Source of the DNA: CAZEVI01 sp964515615
GTDB taxonomy: Bacteria > Patescibacteriota > UBA1384 > XYA2-FULL-43-10 > CAINNR01
NCBI GenBank assembly: GCA_964515615.1
Contig: CAZEVI010000005.1
Location: 1-30,405, forward strand
Direction of reading: 5' to 3'
DNA: 30,405 nucleotides
The number at the start of each line of letters is the position of its first letter. The stretch's first letter is position 1. Shown piece after piece: positions 16,085 to 22,898 of the stretch. Both the position numbers and the translations under genes were made by a program. The notes beneath the pieces are model-generated. The model made no database searches and was not told where the DNA came from. It was given only the letters and a program-made list of their open reading frames with translations.

Positions 16085-16212
16085 TTAGTCAAATAAAGAT
16101 AAAACTTTTTTGATCAGATTTTTATGGTTGAAATTGGTTGGTGTGTGAAACAATGGAACATCAGGGTGAAGCGATTTTGATTTATTATAAACTTGTAGAC
16201 TAGTTGTTACGC
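16085..16212 (-). other. Open frame without a start, possible frameshifted C-terminal extension
   Basis: After the TAG of the 97-residue gene, the -1 frame stays open for about 42 codons and ends at a TAA (16085-16087) eight bases before the terminator. The predicted residues look protein-like (for example HPDVPLFHTPTNF and NLIKKVLSLFD). No ATG or GTG starts this frame. It could be the original C-terminus of the upstream gene separated by a frameshift, a decayed gene, or chance. Confidence 0.3.
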
Positions 16213-16506
16213 CTAAAGAACCTCTTGACCATTTCGCCAAACCGTGATATCTTTTCCGTCGCGATCTTCTGGGCTGAAAGCTTCATGGCGAATTACCTTT
16301 GAAAATATTAAATCGCCGTTTTTGTCTTTGGCGTTTCTATGTGCTTGGGCGACAATTTCTTCGTGATCACGCCCAATTATTGAATAGCGTACTGACCTTC
16401 TGTTGCGAAAATTTTTAAACTTATTGCGCTGCTCTTTTTTCGATTTTCCTTTTTTTCTTCTGTTGGCGCAAGCATTGGGTTGCTTTGTTATTTGATCACT
16501 TCCCAT
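16213..16506 (-). CDS. Unrecognised 97-residue basic protein
   Basis: The N-terminal 37 residues are strongly basic (NRRKKGKSKKEQRNKFKNF). A compact domain follows with alternating strands and a helix: RRSVRYSIIGRDHEEIVAQA, then GDLIFSKVIRHEAFSPEDR, then DITVWRNGQEVL. The basic tail suggests binding to RNA, DNA or ribosomes, but no family was recognised. It is a separate minus-strand unit with a candidate promoter at 16526-16555 and a terminator at 16053-16077, and is divergent from ileS. Its end may be affected by a frameshift. Confidence 0.6.
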   Translation of the reverse strand: MGSDQITKQPNACANRRKKGKSKKEQRNKFKNFRNRRSVRYSIIGRDHEEIVAQAHRNAKDKNGDLIFSKVIRHEAFSPEDRDGKDITVWRNGQEVL

Positions 16507-16525
16507 TTAATGTGATCTCTCTCGC

Positions 16526-16555
16526 AATATCAACATTAAAATATGACTTCGTCAA
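16526..16555 (-). promoter_or_regulatory. Candidate promoter for the 97-residue gene
   Basis: On the minus strand TTGACG (16550-16555) is followed after 18 bases by GATATT (16526-16531), about 20 bases before the start codon. The boxes match 5 of 6 and 4 of 6. Confidence 0.4.
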
Positions 16556-16677
16556 GATTGAAAAATGAGCACGGGAAGTGTAAAATTAAAAACAGAGAGC
16601 TATGAGGCATAAATTAGGATTTATGGAACGGAAAAAATAAATTTGATTACTGTATTTTGAAGTTTCGATGATTCACA

Positions 16678-19668
16678 ATGGCAAAACAAATTATGTTTAA
16701 AGAAGTTGACCCACAACTAAATTTACCGAAATTAGAGGAAGAAATTCTTGATTTCTGGGATGAAAATAAGATTTTCGAAAAGTCGCTAGAAAATCGTCAA
16801 AATTCACCGCTCTATGTTTTTTATGATGGTCCACCATTTGCAACCGGCACACCACATTATGGACATATTGTTGCTAGTTTAATGAAAGATGTCATTCCTC
16901 GTTATCAAACAATGAAAGGTAAATTGGTTGAACGAAAATGGGGCTGGGATTGTCATGGCCTGCCGATCGAAAACATTGCCGAAAAAGAGCTGGGTATTAA
17001 AAACAAAAAACAAATTGAAGAGATGGGAGTTTCGAAATTTAACGAATTTTGTCGATCAAAAGTTTTGCAATATACCGAGGAGTGGAAAAAAGTAATTCGT
17101 CGGCTTGGTCGCTGGGCAGATATGGACAACTCTTATAAAACAATGGATAAAGATTTTATGGAATCGGTTTGGTGGGTTTTTAAGCAACTTTGGGACAAAA
17201 ATTTAGTCTATGAAGATTATCGCTCAATACACATTTGCCCGCGTTGCGAAACGACTCTTTCCCAATCCGAAGTCGCTGAGGGCTATAAAGATATTAAAGA
17301 TTTGTCGATAATTGCCGAGTTCCGATTGGTTGATGAGCCGAATACGAGCATTTTGGCTTGGACAACAACACCATGGACGCTAATTGGCAATGTAGCTTTG
17401 GCTGTTGGTTCTGACATAGACTATGTCAAAATTGAAAAAAAAGATCAGGGAAGTGGGGAGTTGGTTCGATTTATCTTGGCCAAAGATCGGTTGAAAGATA
17501 TTTTTCCCGACGACGAATATAAAATTGTCGATGAATTTCATGGAGAAAAACTGGTTGGCAAAAAATATCAGCCCCTTTTTGACTTTTATCTCGATAAAAA
17601 TCTCGACAACAAAGAGAATCTTTATAAAATTGTATCTGCCAGTTTTGTTTCCACCGAAGATGGCACGGGTGTTGTTCATATTGCCCCGGCTTTTGGCGAA
17701 GACGATATAAATTTAGCTAAGGAAAATAATTTGCCTTTTATCCAACATATCGGAATGGACGGAATCATTAAGTCCGGAAACGGAGAATTTTCCGGATTGT
17801 CGGTCAAGCCGGCTGAGGATGTTCAGTTAACCGATGTTGCCATTATTAAATATCTCGCTAGCAAGGATTTATTATTCGATAAAGCTCAATATGAACATTC
17901 ATATCCGCATTGTTGGCGCTGCGAAACGCCACTAATAAATTATGCAACCTCGTCATGGTTTGTGGCGGTCGAGAAAGTTAAAGCTGAAATGCTTGAAAAT
18001 GCTAAAAGTATTAACTGGTTTCCGAAACACATAAAAACCGGCCGATTTGGAATGTGGCTAGAAGGTGCTCGTGACTGGTCAATTTCCAGACAGCGATATT
18101 GGGCCAGTGTAATGCCAATTTGGCGATGCGAAGGAAAATCCGAAATCCGAAATTCAAATTCAAAAACAAATTCCAGACCTCAAATTCAAGAAACGAGAGA
18201 ATGTGGAAATATCAAAGTTTTTGGCTCTGTCTCCGAATTGGAGGAATTGTCCGGTCAAAAAGTTGACGACTTGCACAAGCACATCGTTGATAAAGTAACA
18301 TTTAAATGTTCCGAATGTGGCGGGGCTATGAAACGAATTCCTGATGTGCTGGACACATGGTTTGATTCCGGTTCAATGCCTTATGCTCAAATGCATTATC
18401 CGTTTGAAAATAAGGAAAAATTTGAAAATAATTTTCCAGCGGAATTTATTGCTGAAGGTGTCGACCAAACCAGAGCATGGTTTTATTATCTTCACGTTTT
18501 ATCAACTGCTATAATGGAAAAACCGGCATTTAAAAATGTTATAGTTAACGGAATAGTTCTAGCCGAAGATGGCAAAAAAATGTCAAAACGACTGAAAAAT
18601 TATCCTGATCCGATGGAGGTTTTCAGTAAATACGGTGCTGATGTTTTGCGGCTGTATTTACTTTCATCGCCAGTGATGGCGGCGGAAAGTTTGAACTTAA
18701 ATGAAAACGAATTAAAGGAATTGCAACGCGGATTTTTTCGAATGTTGTGGAATTCTTACTATTTTTTTACAATGTACGCAACATTAGAAAATTGGCAAGA
18801 GAGCGATTTTTCACTTTCGGATAATATCTTGGACAGGTGGATAATCATCAAAATTGAAAATTTAAATTTAGATGTTGAAAAAAATATTGAAAAATATAAT
18901 TTGCCTGCCGCAACTAGAAAATTCTTCGAATTTGTTGATGATCTTTCGAATTGGTATATACGCCGCAACCGAAAACGTTTTTGGAAATCCGAAGACCAAA
19001 AAGACAAGGACGCGGCTTTTCAAACCTTGAATTATGTGTTGATTAAGTTTTCCCAAATTTTGGCGCCGTTTGCTCCGTTTATTTCGGAGGAAATTTATAA
19101 AAACTTATCAAATGGTGAATCTGTTCATTTGACCGATTTTCCCATAGCTAATCAAAATTTTATCGATCAAGATCTGCTAGACCAAATGGAAAATGCTCGT
19201 AAAATTGTTGAAGTTGGACTTTCAAAACGAGCGGAAGCAAAAATTAAAGTTCGCCAACCACTGGCATTACTTAAATATAAAACTAGCCAACTTTCGCCCG
19301 ATTTAGAATCGATAATTGCTGATGAAGTCAATGTTGAGACCGTTGAATTTGACAGTGAAATTGTTGATGATGTCGAACTTAATATTCAGCTTTCGCCGAA
19401 GCTTTTAGCCGAAGGAAAGGCCAGAGAATTTATCCGCCAAATTCAATCACTGCGGAAAAAAACTAATTATTCTATTAACGATCGAATTGAAATATACTAT
19501 CAAACTGAAAATTCGGAGCTTTCTAAAATAATCTCAGAAAAAAGCAGTTATATTCGAGAGGAAACTCTGTCTGATAAAATCTTCGAAGAAAAGCCGCAAC
19601 AAGTTGATGATTTTGAAAACTCGAAAATTGATGGAGAAAGTATATATCTCGGGGTGAGAAAGGTTTGA
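16678..19668 (+). CDS. ileS: Isoleucyl-tRNA synthetase with a repeat-derived insertion
   Basis: This class I synthetase charges tRNA-Ile and edits Val. The HIGH motif is HYGH (residues 60-63), in PPFATGTPHYGHIVAS. The CP1 editing domain includes WTTTPWTLIGN and GTGVVHIAPAFGEDD. The KMSKR loop is at 634-638. An anticodon-binding domain and a C-terminal domain with AEGKAREFIRQIQSLRK complete the 996 residues. A four-Cys zinc site lies between the ARDWSISRQRYW motif and the KMSKR loop (Cys484, Cys509, Cys544, Cys547). The first CxxC is split by a 22-residue segment (486-507) that looks like a translated intergenic repeat. There is no ribosome binding site. The next gene starts 11 bases after the stop. 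Confidence 0.97.
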   Translation: MAKQIMFKEVDPQLNLPKLEEEILDFWDENKIFEKSLENRQNSPLYVFYDGPPFATGTPHYGHIVASLMKDVIPRYQTMKGKLVERKWGWDCHGLPIENIAEKELGIKNKKQIEEMGVSKFNEFCRSKVLQYTEEWKKVIRRLGRWADMDNSYKTMDKDFMESVWWVFKQLWDKNLVYEDYRSIHICPRCETTLSQSEVAEGYKDIKDLSIIAEFRLVDEPNTSILAWTTTPWTLIGNVALAVGSDIDYVKIEKKDQGSGELVRFILAKDRLKDIFPDDEYKIVDEFHGEKLVGKKYQPLFDFYLDKNLDNKENLYKIVSASFVSTEDGTGVVHIAPAFGEDDINLAKENNLPFIQHIGMDGIIKSGNGEFSGLSVKPAEDVQLTDVAIIKYLASKDLLFDKAQYEHSYPHCWRCETPLINYATSSWFVAVEKVKAEMLENAKSINWFPKHIKTGRFGMWLEGARDWSISRQRYWASVMPIWRCEGKSEIRNSNSKTNSRPQIQETRECGNIKVFGSVSELEELSGQKVDDLHKHIVDKVTFKCSECGGAMKRIPDVLDTWFDSGSMPYAQMHYPFENKEKFENNFPAEFIAEGVDQTRAWFYYLHVLSTAIMEKPAFKNVIVNGIVLAEDGKKMSKRLKNYPDPMEVFSKYGADVLRLYLLSSPVMAAESLNLNENELKELQRGFFRMLWNSYYFFTMYATLENWQESDFSLSDNILDRWIIIKIENLNLDVEKNIEKYNLPAATRKFFEFVDDLSNWYIRRNRKRFWKSEDQKDKDAAFQTLNYVLIKFSQILAPFAPFISEEIYKNLSNGESVHLTDFPIANQNFIDQDLLDQMENARKIVEVGLSKRAEAKIKVRQPLALLKYKTSQLSPDLESIIADEVNVETVEFDSEIVDDVELNIQLSPKLLAEGKAREFIRQIQSLRKKTNYSINDRIEIYYQTENSELSKIISEKSSYIREETLSDKIFEEKPQQVDDFENSKIDGESIYLGVRKV
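18133..18198 (+). repeat. Intragenic repeat insertion inside ileS
   Basis: The 66 bases between the codons Cys-Glu and Glu-Cys-Gly are made of CCGAAATCC, GAAATTCAAATTC and ACAAATTCC blocks. They are much like the noncoding repeats in this window (AAATTCTAA, CCTAAACCCGAAATTC) and unlike the surrounding coding sequence. The length is a multiple of three and no stop is made. Boundaries are set by restoring a normal CxxC and may shift by a codon. Confidence 0.65.
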
Positions 19669-19679
19669 AGTAAAAGATT

Positions 19680-20795
19680 ATGTTCTCAAAATTAAGAAGT
19701 CTTGATTTGCCATTGTTAATTGTCTCAATTTTGCTGGCTTTTACCGGAATTGCGGTAATTTATAGCTTGGTTTTTACCGAAATTGAAAGTAATTTAGCCT
19801 TAAAACAGTTGGTTTTTTTCTTGATCGGGCTGTTGATTGTCTTTATTTTGGCCAATTTTGATTATCGAATTCTCTCCGGTGCCAGCTGGTATTTATATTT
19901 AGGAGTGATCGCACTACTGATTGTTGTTGATCTTTTTGGAAAAACTACCGGTGGTGCAACTAGGTGGATCGATTTGAAAGTTTTCCAATTGCAACCGTCA
20001 GAATTTTACAAATTTGTTTCAGTAATTTTTATGTCGTCTTTTCTATCGCGACGAATCGGCAGAATCCGTGCAATCGATATACTCTACATGACGATAATGG
20101 TTATACCTCCGCTATTTTTAATTTTAGTCGAACCTGATTTGGGCACAGCGTTAGTGATAATCTTTTCTTGGTTTGCTTTAATCTTTTTTACCAGATTGTC
20201 GGCAAAACAGTATATATTTATTTTTACTACTTTGGCAATTATTCTTTCAGTATTTTTTCTTTCGGTTTACAAAATAAAACCATTCGCTCCACTTTTAAAA
20301 GATTATCAACGATCGAGAATTGAAACATTTATTAACCCATCAAAAGATCTTTACGGTAAGGGCTACAATGTTGCCCAAGCGCAGATTGCAATTGGTTCCG
20401 GTGGTATTTTCGGTCATGGGTTGAGTCGCGGTTCGCAATCTCAATTAAAATTTTTGCCAAAGCCGGAAACTGATTTTATCTTTTCTGGCTATTCGGAAGC
20501 ATTCGGTTTGATTGGTGACCTGTTGCTTTTTGCCGCTCTAATTTATCTTTTAATTCGCACTGTTGATATTGCCAAAACTGCTAAGGATAATTTTGGTTAT
20601 TTGCTAGCTGTTGGTACTGGTGCAACTTTTGGATTTCAAATTATCATCAACATTGCAATGAACCTTGGTTTGGCTCCGGTAACCGGAATTCCGCTGCCGT
20701 TTATTTCGGCTGGTGGGTCGTCGCTAATTACATCATTTGTTTTAATTGGAATTTTGGAAAGCATTTACATCCACCGCAAAAAAATCAGTTTCTAA
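19680..20795 (+). CDS. rodA: SEDS-family peptidoglycan polymerase RodA
   Basis: This is a polytopic membrane glycosyltransferase for lateral wall synthesis. The 371-residue product has about ten hydrophobic helices and the SEDS signatures LQPSEFYKFVSVIF, EPDLGTALVI, YQRSRIETFINP, GSGGIFGHGLSRGSQ and FLPKPETDFIFSGYSEAFG, with LPLPFISAGGSSL-like sequence (GIPLPFISAGGSSLI) near the end. The short N-terminus beginning LDLPLLIVSILLAFTGIAV favours RodA over FtsW. Its partner class B PBP is not in the window. It is probably cotranscribed with ileS. Confidence 0.92.
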   Translation: MFSKLRSLDLPLLIVSILLAFTGIAVIYSLVFTEIESNLALKQLVFFLIGLLIVFILANFDYRILSGASWYLYLGVIALLIVVDLFGKTTGGATRWIDLKVFQLQPSEFYKFVSVIFMSSFLSRRIGRIRAIDILYMTIMVIPPLFLILVEPDLGTALVIIFSWFALIFFTRLSAKQYIFIFTTLAIILSVFFLSVYKIKPFAPLLKDYQRSRIETFINPSKDLYGKGYNVAQAQIAIGSGGIFGHGLSRGSQSQLKFLPKPETDFIFSGYSEAFGLIGDLLLFAALIYLLIRTVDIAKTAKDNFGYLLAVGTGATFGFQIIINIAMNLGLAPVTGIPLPFISAGGSSLITSFVLIGILESIYIHRKKISF

Positions 20796-20843
20796 GAACA
20801 TAATTTTCTGTTTTTAGCCATCGACGTTTATTTGTAGTCAAAA

Positions 20844-20871
20844 TAATTTGCCGAAAGTAATTTGCCGAAAG
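20844..20871 (+). repeat. Perfect 14-bp tandem duplication upstream of the rplU promoter
   Basis: TAATTTGCCGAAAG occurs twice head to tail (20844-20857 and 20858-20871), ending two bases before the -35 box of the rplU promoter. The position suits an activator or UP-element-like site, but replication slippage is an equally simple origin. Confidence 0.85.
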
Positions 20872-20873
20872 TA

Positions 20874-20902
20874 TTGACTTAGGTTTCAACTTTTGTTAGA
20901 CT
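20874..20902 (+). promoter_or_regulatory. Promoter of the rplU-secE-nusG operon
   Basis: TTGACT (20874-20879), a 17-base spacer and TAGACT (20897-20902) with TG at 20894-20895 form an extended -10 promoter. It lies about 44 bases before the rplU ATG, giving a leader of roughly 37 bases. Confidence 0.7.
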
Positions 20903-20945
20903 TTGATTGTATTCCGTCGGGGATTTTTTAAATTAGGGAGATGAA

Positions 20946-21260
20946 ATGTTCGCAGTCGTAAAAATTGCCGGAAAACAGTTTATTGTTGAAGCCGGCAAAA
21001 AAATTAAAATCAATGCCAAACTGGAAGCTAAAGAGAATAAAGTAAATTTCTCTAATATTTTATTGGTAGTTGACGACAAAAAAGTCGAAGTTGGCAAACC
21101 GGAAATCGCCGGTGCTTCAATTGACGCCGAAATTGTCGAAGTCAAAAAAGCTTCAAAAATTTTGGTTGTTAAGCATCATCCCAAAAAAAGATATCGTCGG
21201 ACAAAAGGACACAGACAAGATCAAACAACTTTAAAAATTGTTAAAATTAATCAAAAATAA
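20946..21260 (+). CDS. rplU: 50S ribosomal protein bL21
   Basis: The 104-residue product has the L21 pattern: MFAVVKIAGKQFIVEAGKK at the N-terminus, VEVGKPEIAGASIDAEIVE in the middle, and the C-terminal KHHPKKRYRRTKGHRQDQT that contacts 23S rRNA. AGGGAG lies 5 bases before the ATG. In most bacteria rpmA (bL27) follows rplU; here secE follows instead. Confidence 0.97.
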   Translation: MFAVVKIAGKQFIVEAGKKIKINAKLEAKENKVNFSNILLVVDDKKVEVGKPEIAGASIDAEIVEVKKASKILVVKHHPKKRYRRTKGHRQDQTTLKIVKINQK

Positions 21261-21272
21261 CTTTATTTTTCT

Positions 21273-21473
21273 ATGTTGAAAAATAACAAGCTGGTAAAAT
21301 ATTTAATTGATTCCTACCAAGAATTGCAAAAAGTCACATGGCCGACGCGAAAGCAGTTGATCAGAGACTCGGCAATTGTTATAATTTCTGCAATAGTGGC
21401 AACTGCAATTTTGGCTTTAATCGATTTAGGGTTAATAAGTGCTATCCAATATCTTGTTGCCTCAAAAGGATAA
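21273..21473 (+). CDS. secE: Preprotein translocase subunit SecE
   Basis: This 66-residue single-pass membrane protein has the SecE signature ELQKVTWPTRKQLIRDSAIV before the hydrophobic helix (about residues 35-60). It stabilises SecY in the Sec translocon. It lies 12 bases after rplU and 3 bases before nusG, the standard secE-nusG order. Confidence 0.96.
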   Translation: MLKNNKLVKYLIDSYQELQKVTWPTRKQLIRDSAIVIISAIVATAILALIDLGLISAIQYLVASKG

Positions 21474-21476
21474 ATT

Positions 21477-22142
21477 ATGTCAAAGCAAAAAATCAAAAAC
21501 GATCAGAAAAAAATTGAAGATTTAATGATGGAAAAAACGGAAGCGGAAGAAATTCCCAAAGATGAAAAAGTCGACGAAAATCGAAAACCGGCTAATTTAA
21601 AGACCAATCGTCAGTCAGGCGAACGAAACTGGTATGTAATCCACACTTACTCCGGCTACGAGGAACAAGTTGCCGACAATCTAAAACAGCGGATTGAATC
21701 CTTTGGCATGGAAGATAAAATTTTTGATGTTATTGTGCCAAAAGAAAAACAGATTGAAATTCGCAACGGCAAAAGACGAACGGTTGAAAAAAGAATCTTT
21801 CCGGGTTATGTTTTGGTTGATATGATTGTTGATGATGATTCGTGGTATGTTGTTCGAAATACGCCAAATGTAACCGGTTTTATCGGTTTTGGCGTTCGGC
21901 CGACTCCAATGTCAATCGAGGAAATTGAGCGAATTAAAAAACGAATGGGCGTGGAAGAACCAAAATACAAAATTGAATTCGAAATTGGAGATTTGGTTCG
22001 AATTGCTGACGGTGCATTGAAAGGCTTTGAAGCCAAAGTAGAAGACATTGATCAAGGAAAAGGAAAAATTAAAGTATTGGTCAATATGTTTAGTCGGGAA
22101 ACTCCGGTTAATCTTGATTTCCTTCAAGTTAAGAAAATATGA
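21477..22142 (+). CDS. nusG: Transcription termination/antitermination factor NusG
   Basis: NusG binds RNA polymerase, increases processivity and links to Rho or the ribosome. The NGN domain starts at NWYVIHTYSGYEEQVADNL and includes IFPGYVLVDM and VRNTPNVTGFIGFG. The C-terminal KOW domain (GDLVRIADGALKGFEAKVE) is intact. The 221 residues include a highly charged Lys/Glu extension of about 50 residues before the NGN domain; whether it is functional is unknown. Its ATG lies 3 bases after secE. Confidence 0.97.
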   Translation: MSKQKIKNDQKKIEDLMMEKTEAEEIPKDEKVDENRKPANLKTNRQSGERNWYVIHTYSGYEEQVADNLKQRIESFGMEDKIFDVIVPKEKQIEIRNGKRRTVEKRIFPGYVLVDMIVDDDSWYVVRNTPNVTGFIGFGVRPTPMSIEEIERIKKRMGVEEPKYKIEFEIGDLVRIADGALKGFEAKVEDIDQGKGKIKVLVNMFSRETPVNLDFLQVKKI

Positions 22143-22237
22143 TTAATTACCGATATATTGATCTAACGAACAAGATAATATATTAGATAAGATTAGATAA
22201 ATTCATCAATTACAGATAAAACTTTTGGAGAATATTT

Positions 22238-22663
22238 ATGGCAAAAGAGATAAAAGCAATAATTAAATTACAGTGTCCGGCTGGAAAGGCGAATCCGGCG
22301 CCTCCGGTTGGCCCGGCGCTTGGGCAACATGGTGTTAACATCATGGAGTTTTGCAATTCGTTCAACGATCAAACTAAAGAGAAAGGCGATACTATTATTC
22401 CAGTTGAAATTACCGTTTTCGAAGATCGGTCATTTACTTTTATCTTAAAAAATCCACCGGCAGCCATTTTACTTAAAAAGGCAATTAACATTCAAAAAGG
22501 TTCTGGAAGTGCTAAAAAGGAAAAGGTTGGCAAAATTTCCAAGGATAAGCTTCGAGAAATTGCCGAGATAAAACTACCGGATTTAAATGCTAAAACCGTT
22601 GAGGCCGCAATGAATACTCTTGCTGGTACTGCTAAAAATATGGGGATTGAAGTTGAAAAATAA
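22238..22663 (+). CDS. rplK: 50S ribosomal protein uL11
   Basis: The 141-residue product contains the L11 signature PAGKANPAPPVGPALGQHGV, the FEDRSFTFILKNPPA segment, and the C-terminal RNA-binding domain with GKISKDKLREIAEIK and MNTLAGTAKNMGIEVE. It forms the GTPase-associated centre. GGAG lies about 8 bases before the ATG. The usual neighbour rplA (uL1) is absent; a terminator follows directly. Confidence 0.98.
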   Translation: MAKEIKAIIKLQCPAGKANPAPPVGPALGQHGVNIMEFCNSFNDQTKEKGDTIIPVEITVFEDRSFTFILKNPPAAILLKKAINIQKGSGSAKKEKVGKISKDKLREIAEIKLPDLNAKTVEAAMNTLAGTAKNMGIEVEK

Positions 22664-22714
22664 GTTAATGTAGCCACAAGTTAATTTACCGACCAACATC
22701 GATAAAATTGAAGT

Positions 22715-22746
22715 AAAAATCTCCCTGTTAAGATTGGGAGATTTTT
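22715..22746 (+). terminator. Rho-independent terminator of the rplU-rplK operon
   Basis: A perfect 11-bp stem (AAAAATCTCCC at 22715-22725 with GGGAGATTTTT at 22736-22746) has a 10-base loop, and the U-run forms the end of the 3' arm. It lies 52 bases after the rplK stop. Confidence 0.85.
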
Positions 22747-22767
22747 GCTAAGATTGAGAAATAAAAA

Positions 22768-22852
22768 TTGCATCCATTTTGCTATCCACAACCCGATAAG
22801 CCAAAGGAGGGGCAAAGGCTTTCTAGATTCGTAGATAGCAAAACAAATGCAA
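22768..22852 (+). other. Structured 85-base inverted repeat upstream of the mfd-like gene
   Basis: The arms 22768-22786 and 22834-22852 pair over 19 positions with 17 matches (CTATC/GATAG and TTGCA/TGCAA at the ends). The enclosed 47 bases contain an inner AAGCC/GGCTT helix (22798-22802 and 22817-22821) around a purine-rich GGAGGGG loop. It lies just after the rplK terminator and 46 bases before the next ATG. It may be a structured leader or small RNA, or a remnant repeat; no known riboswitch was recognised. Confidence 0.6.
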
Positions 22853-22898
22853 ATGTTAAATGTTTTCTATATTTTATAGATTATCAAAAAATATATAA

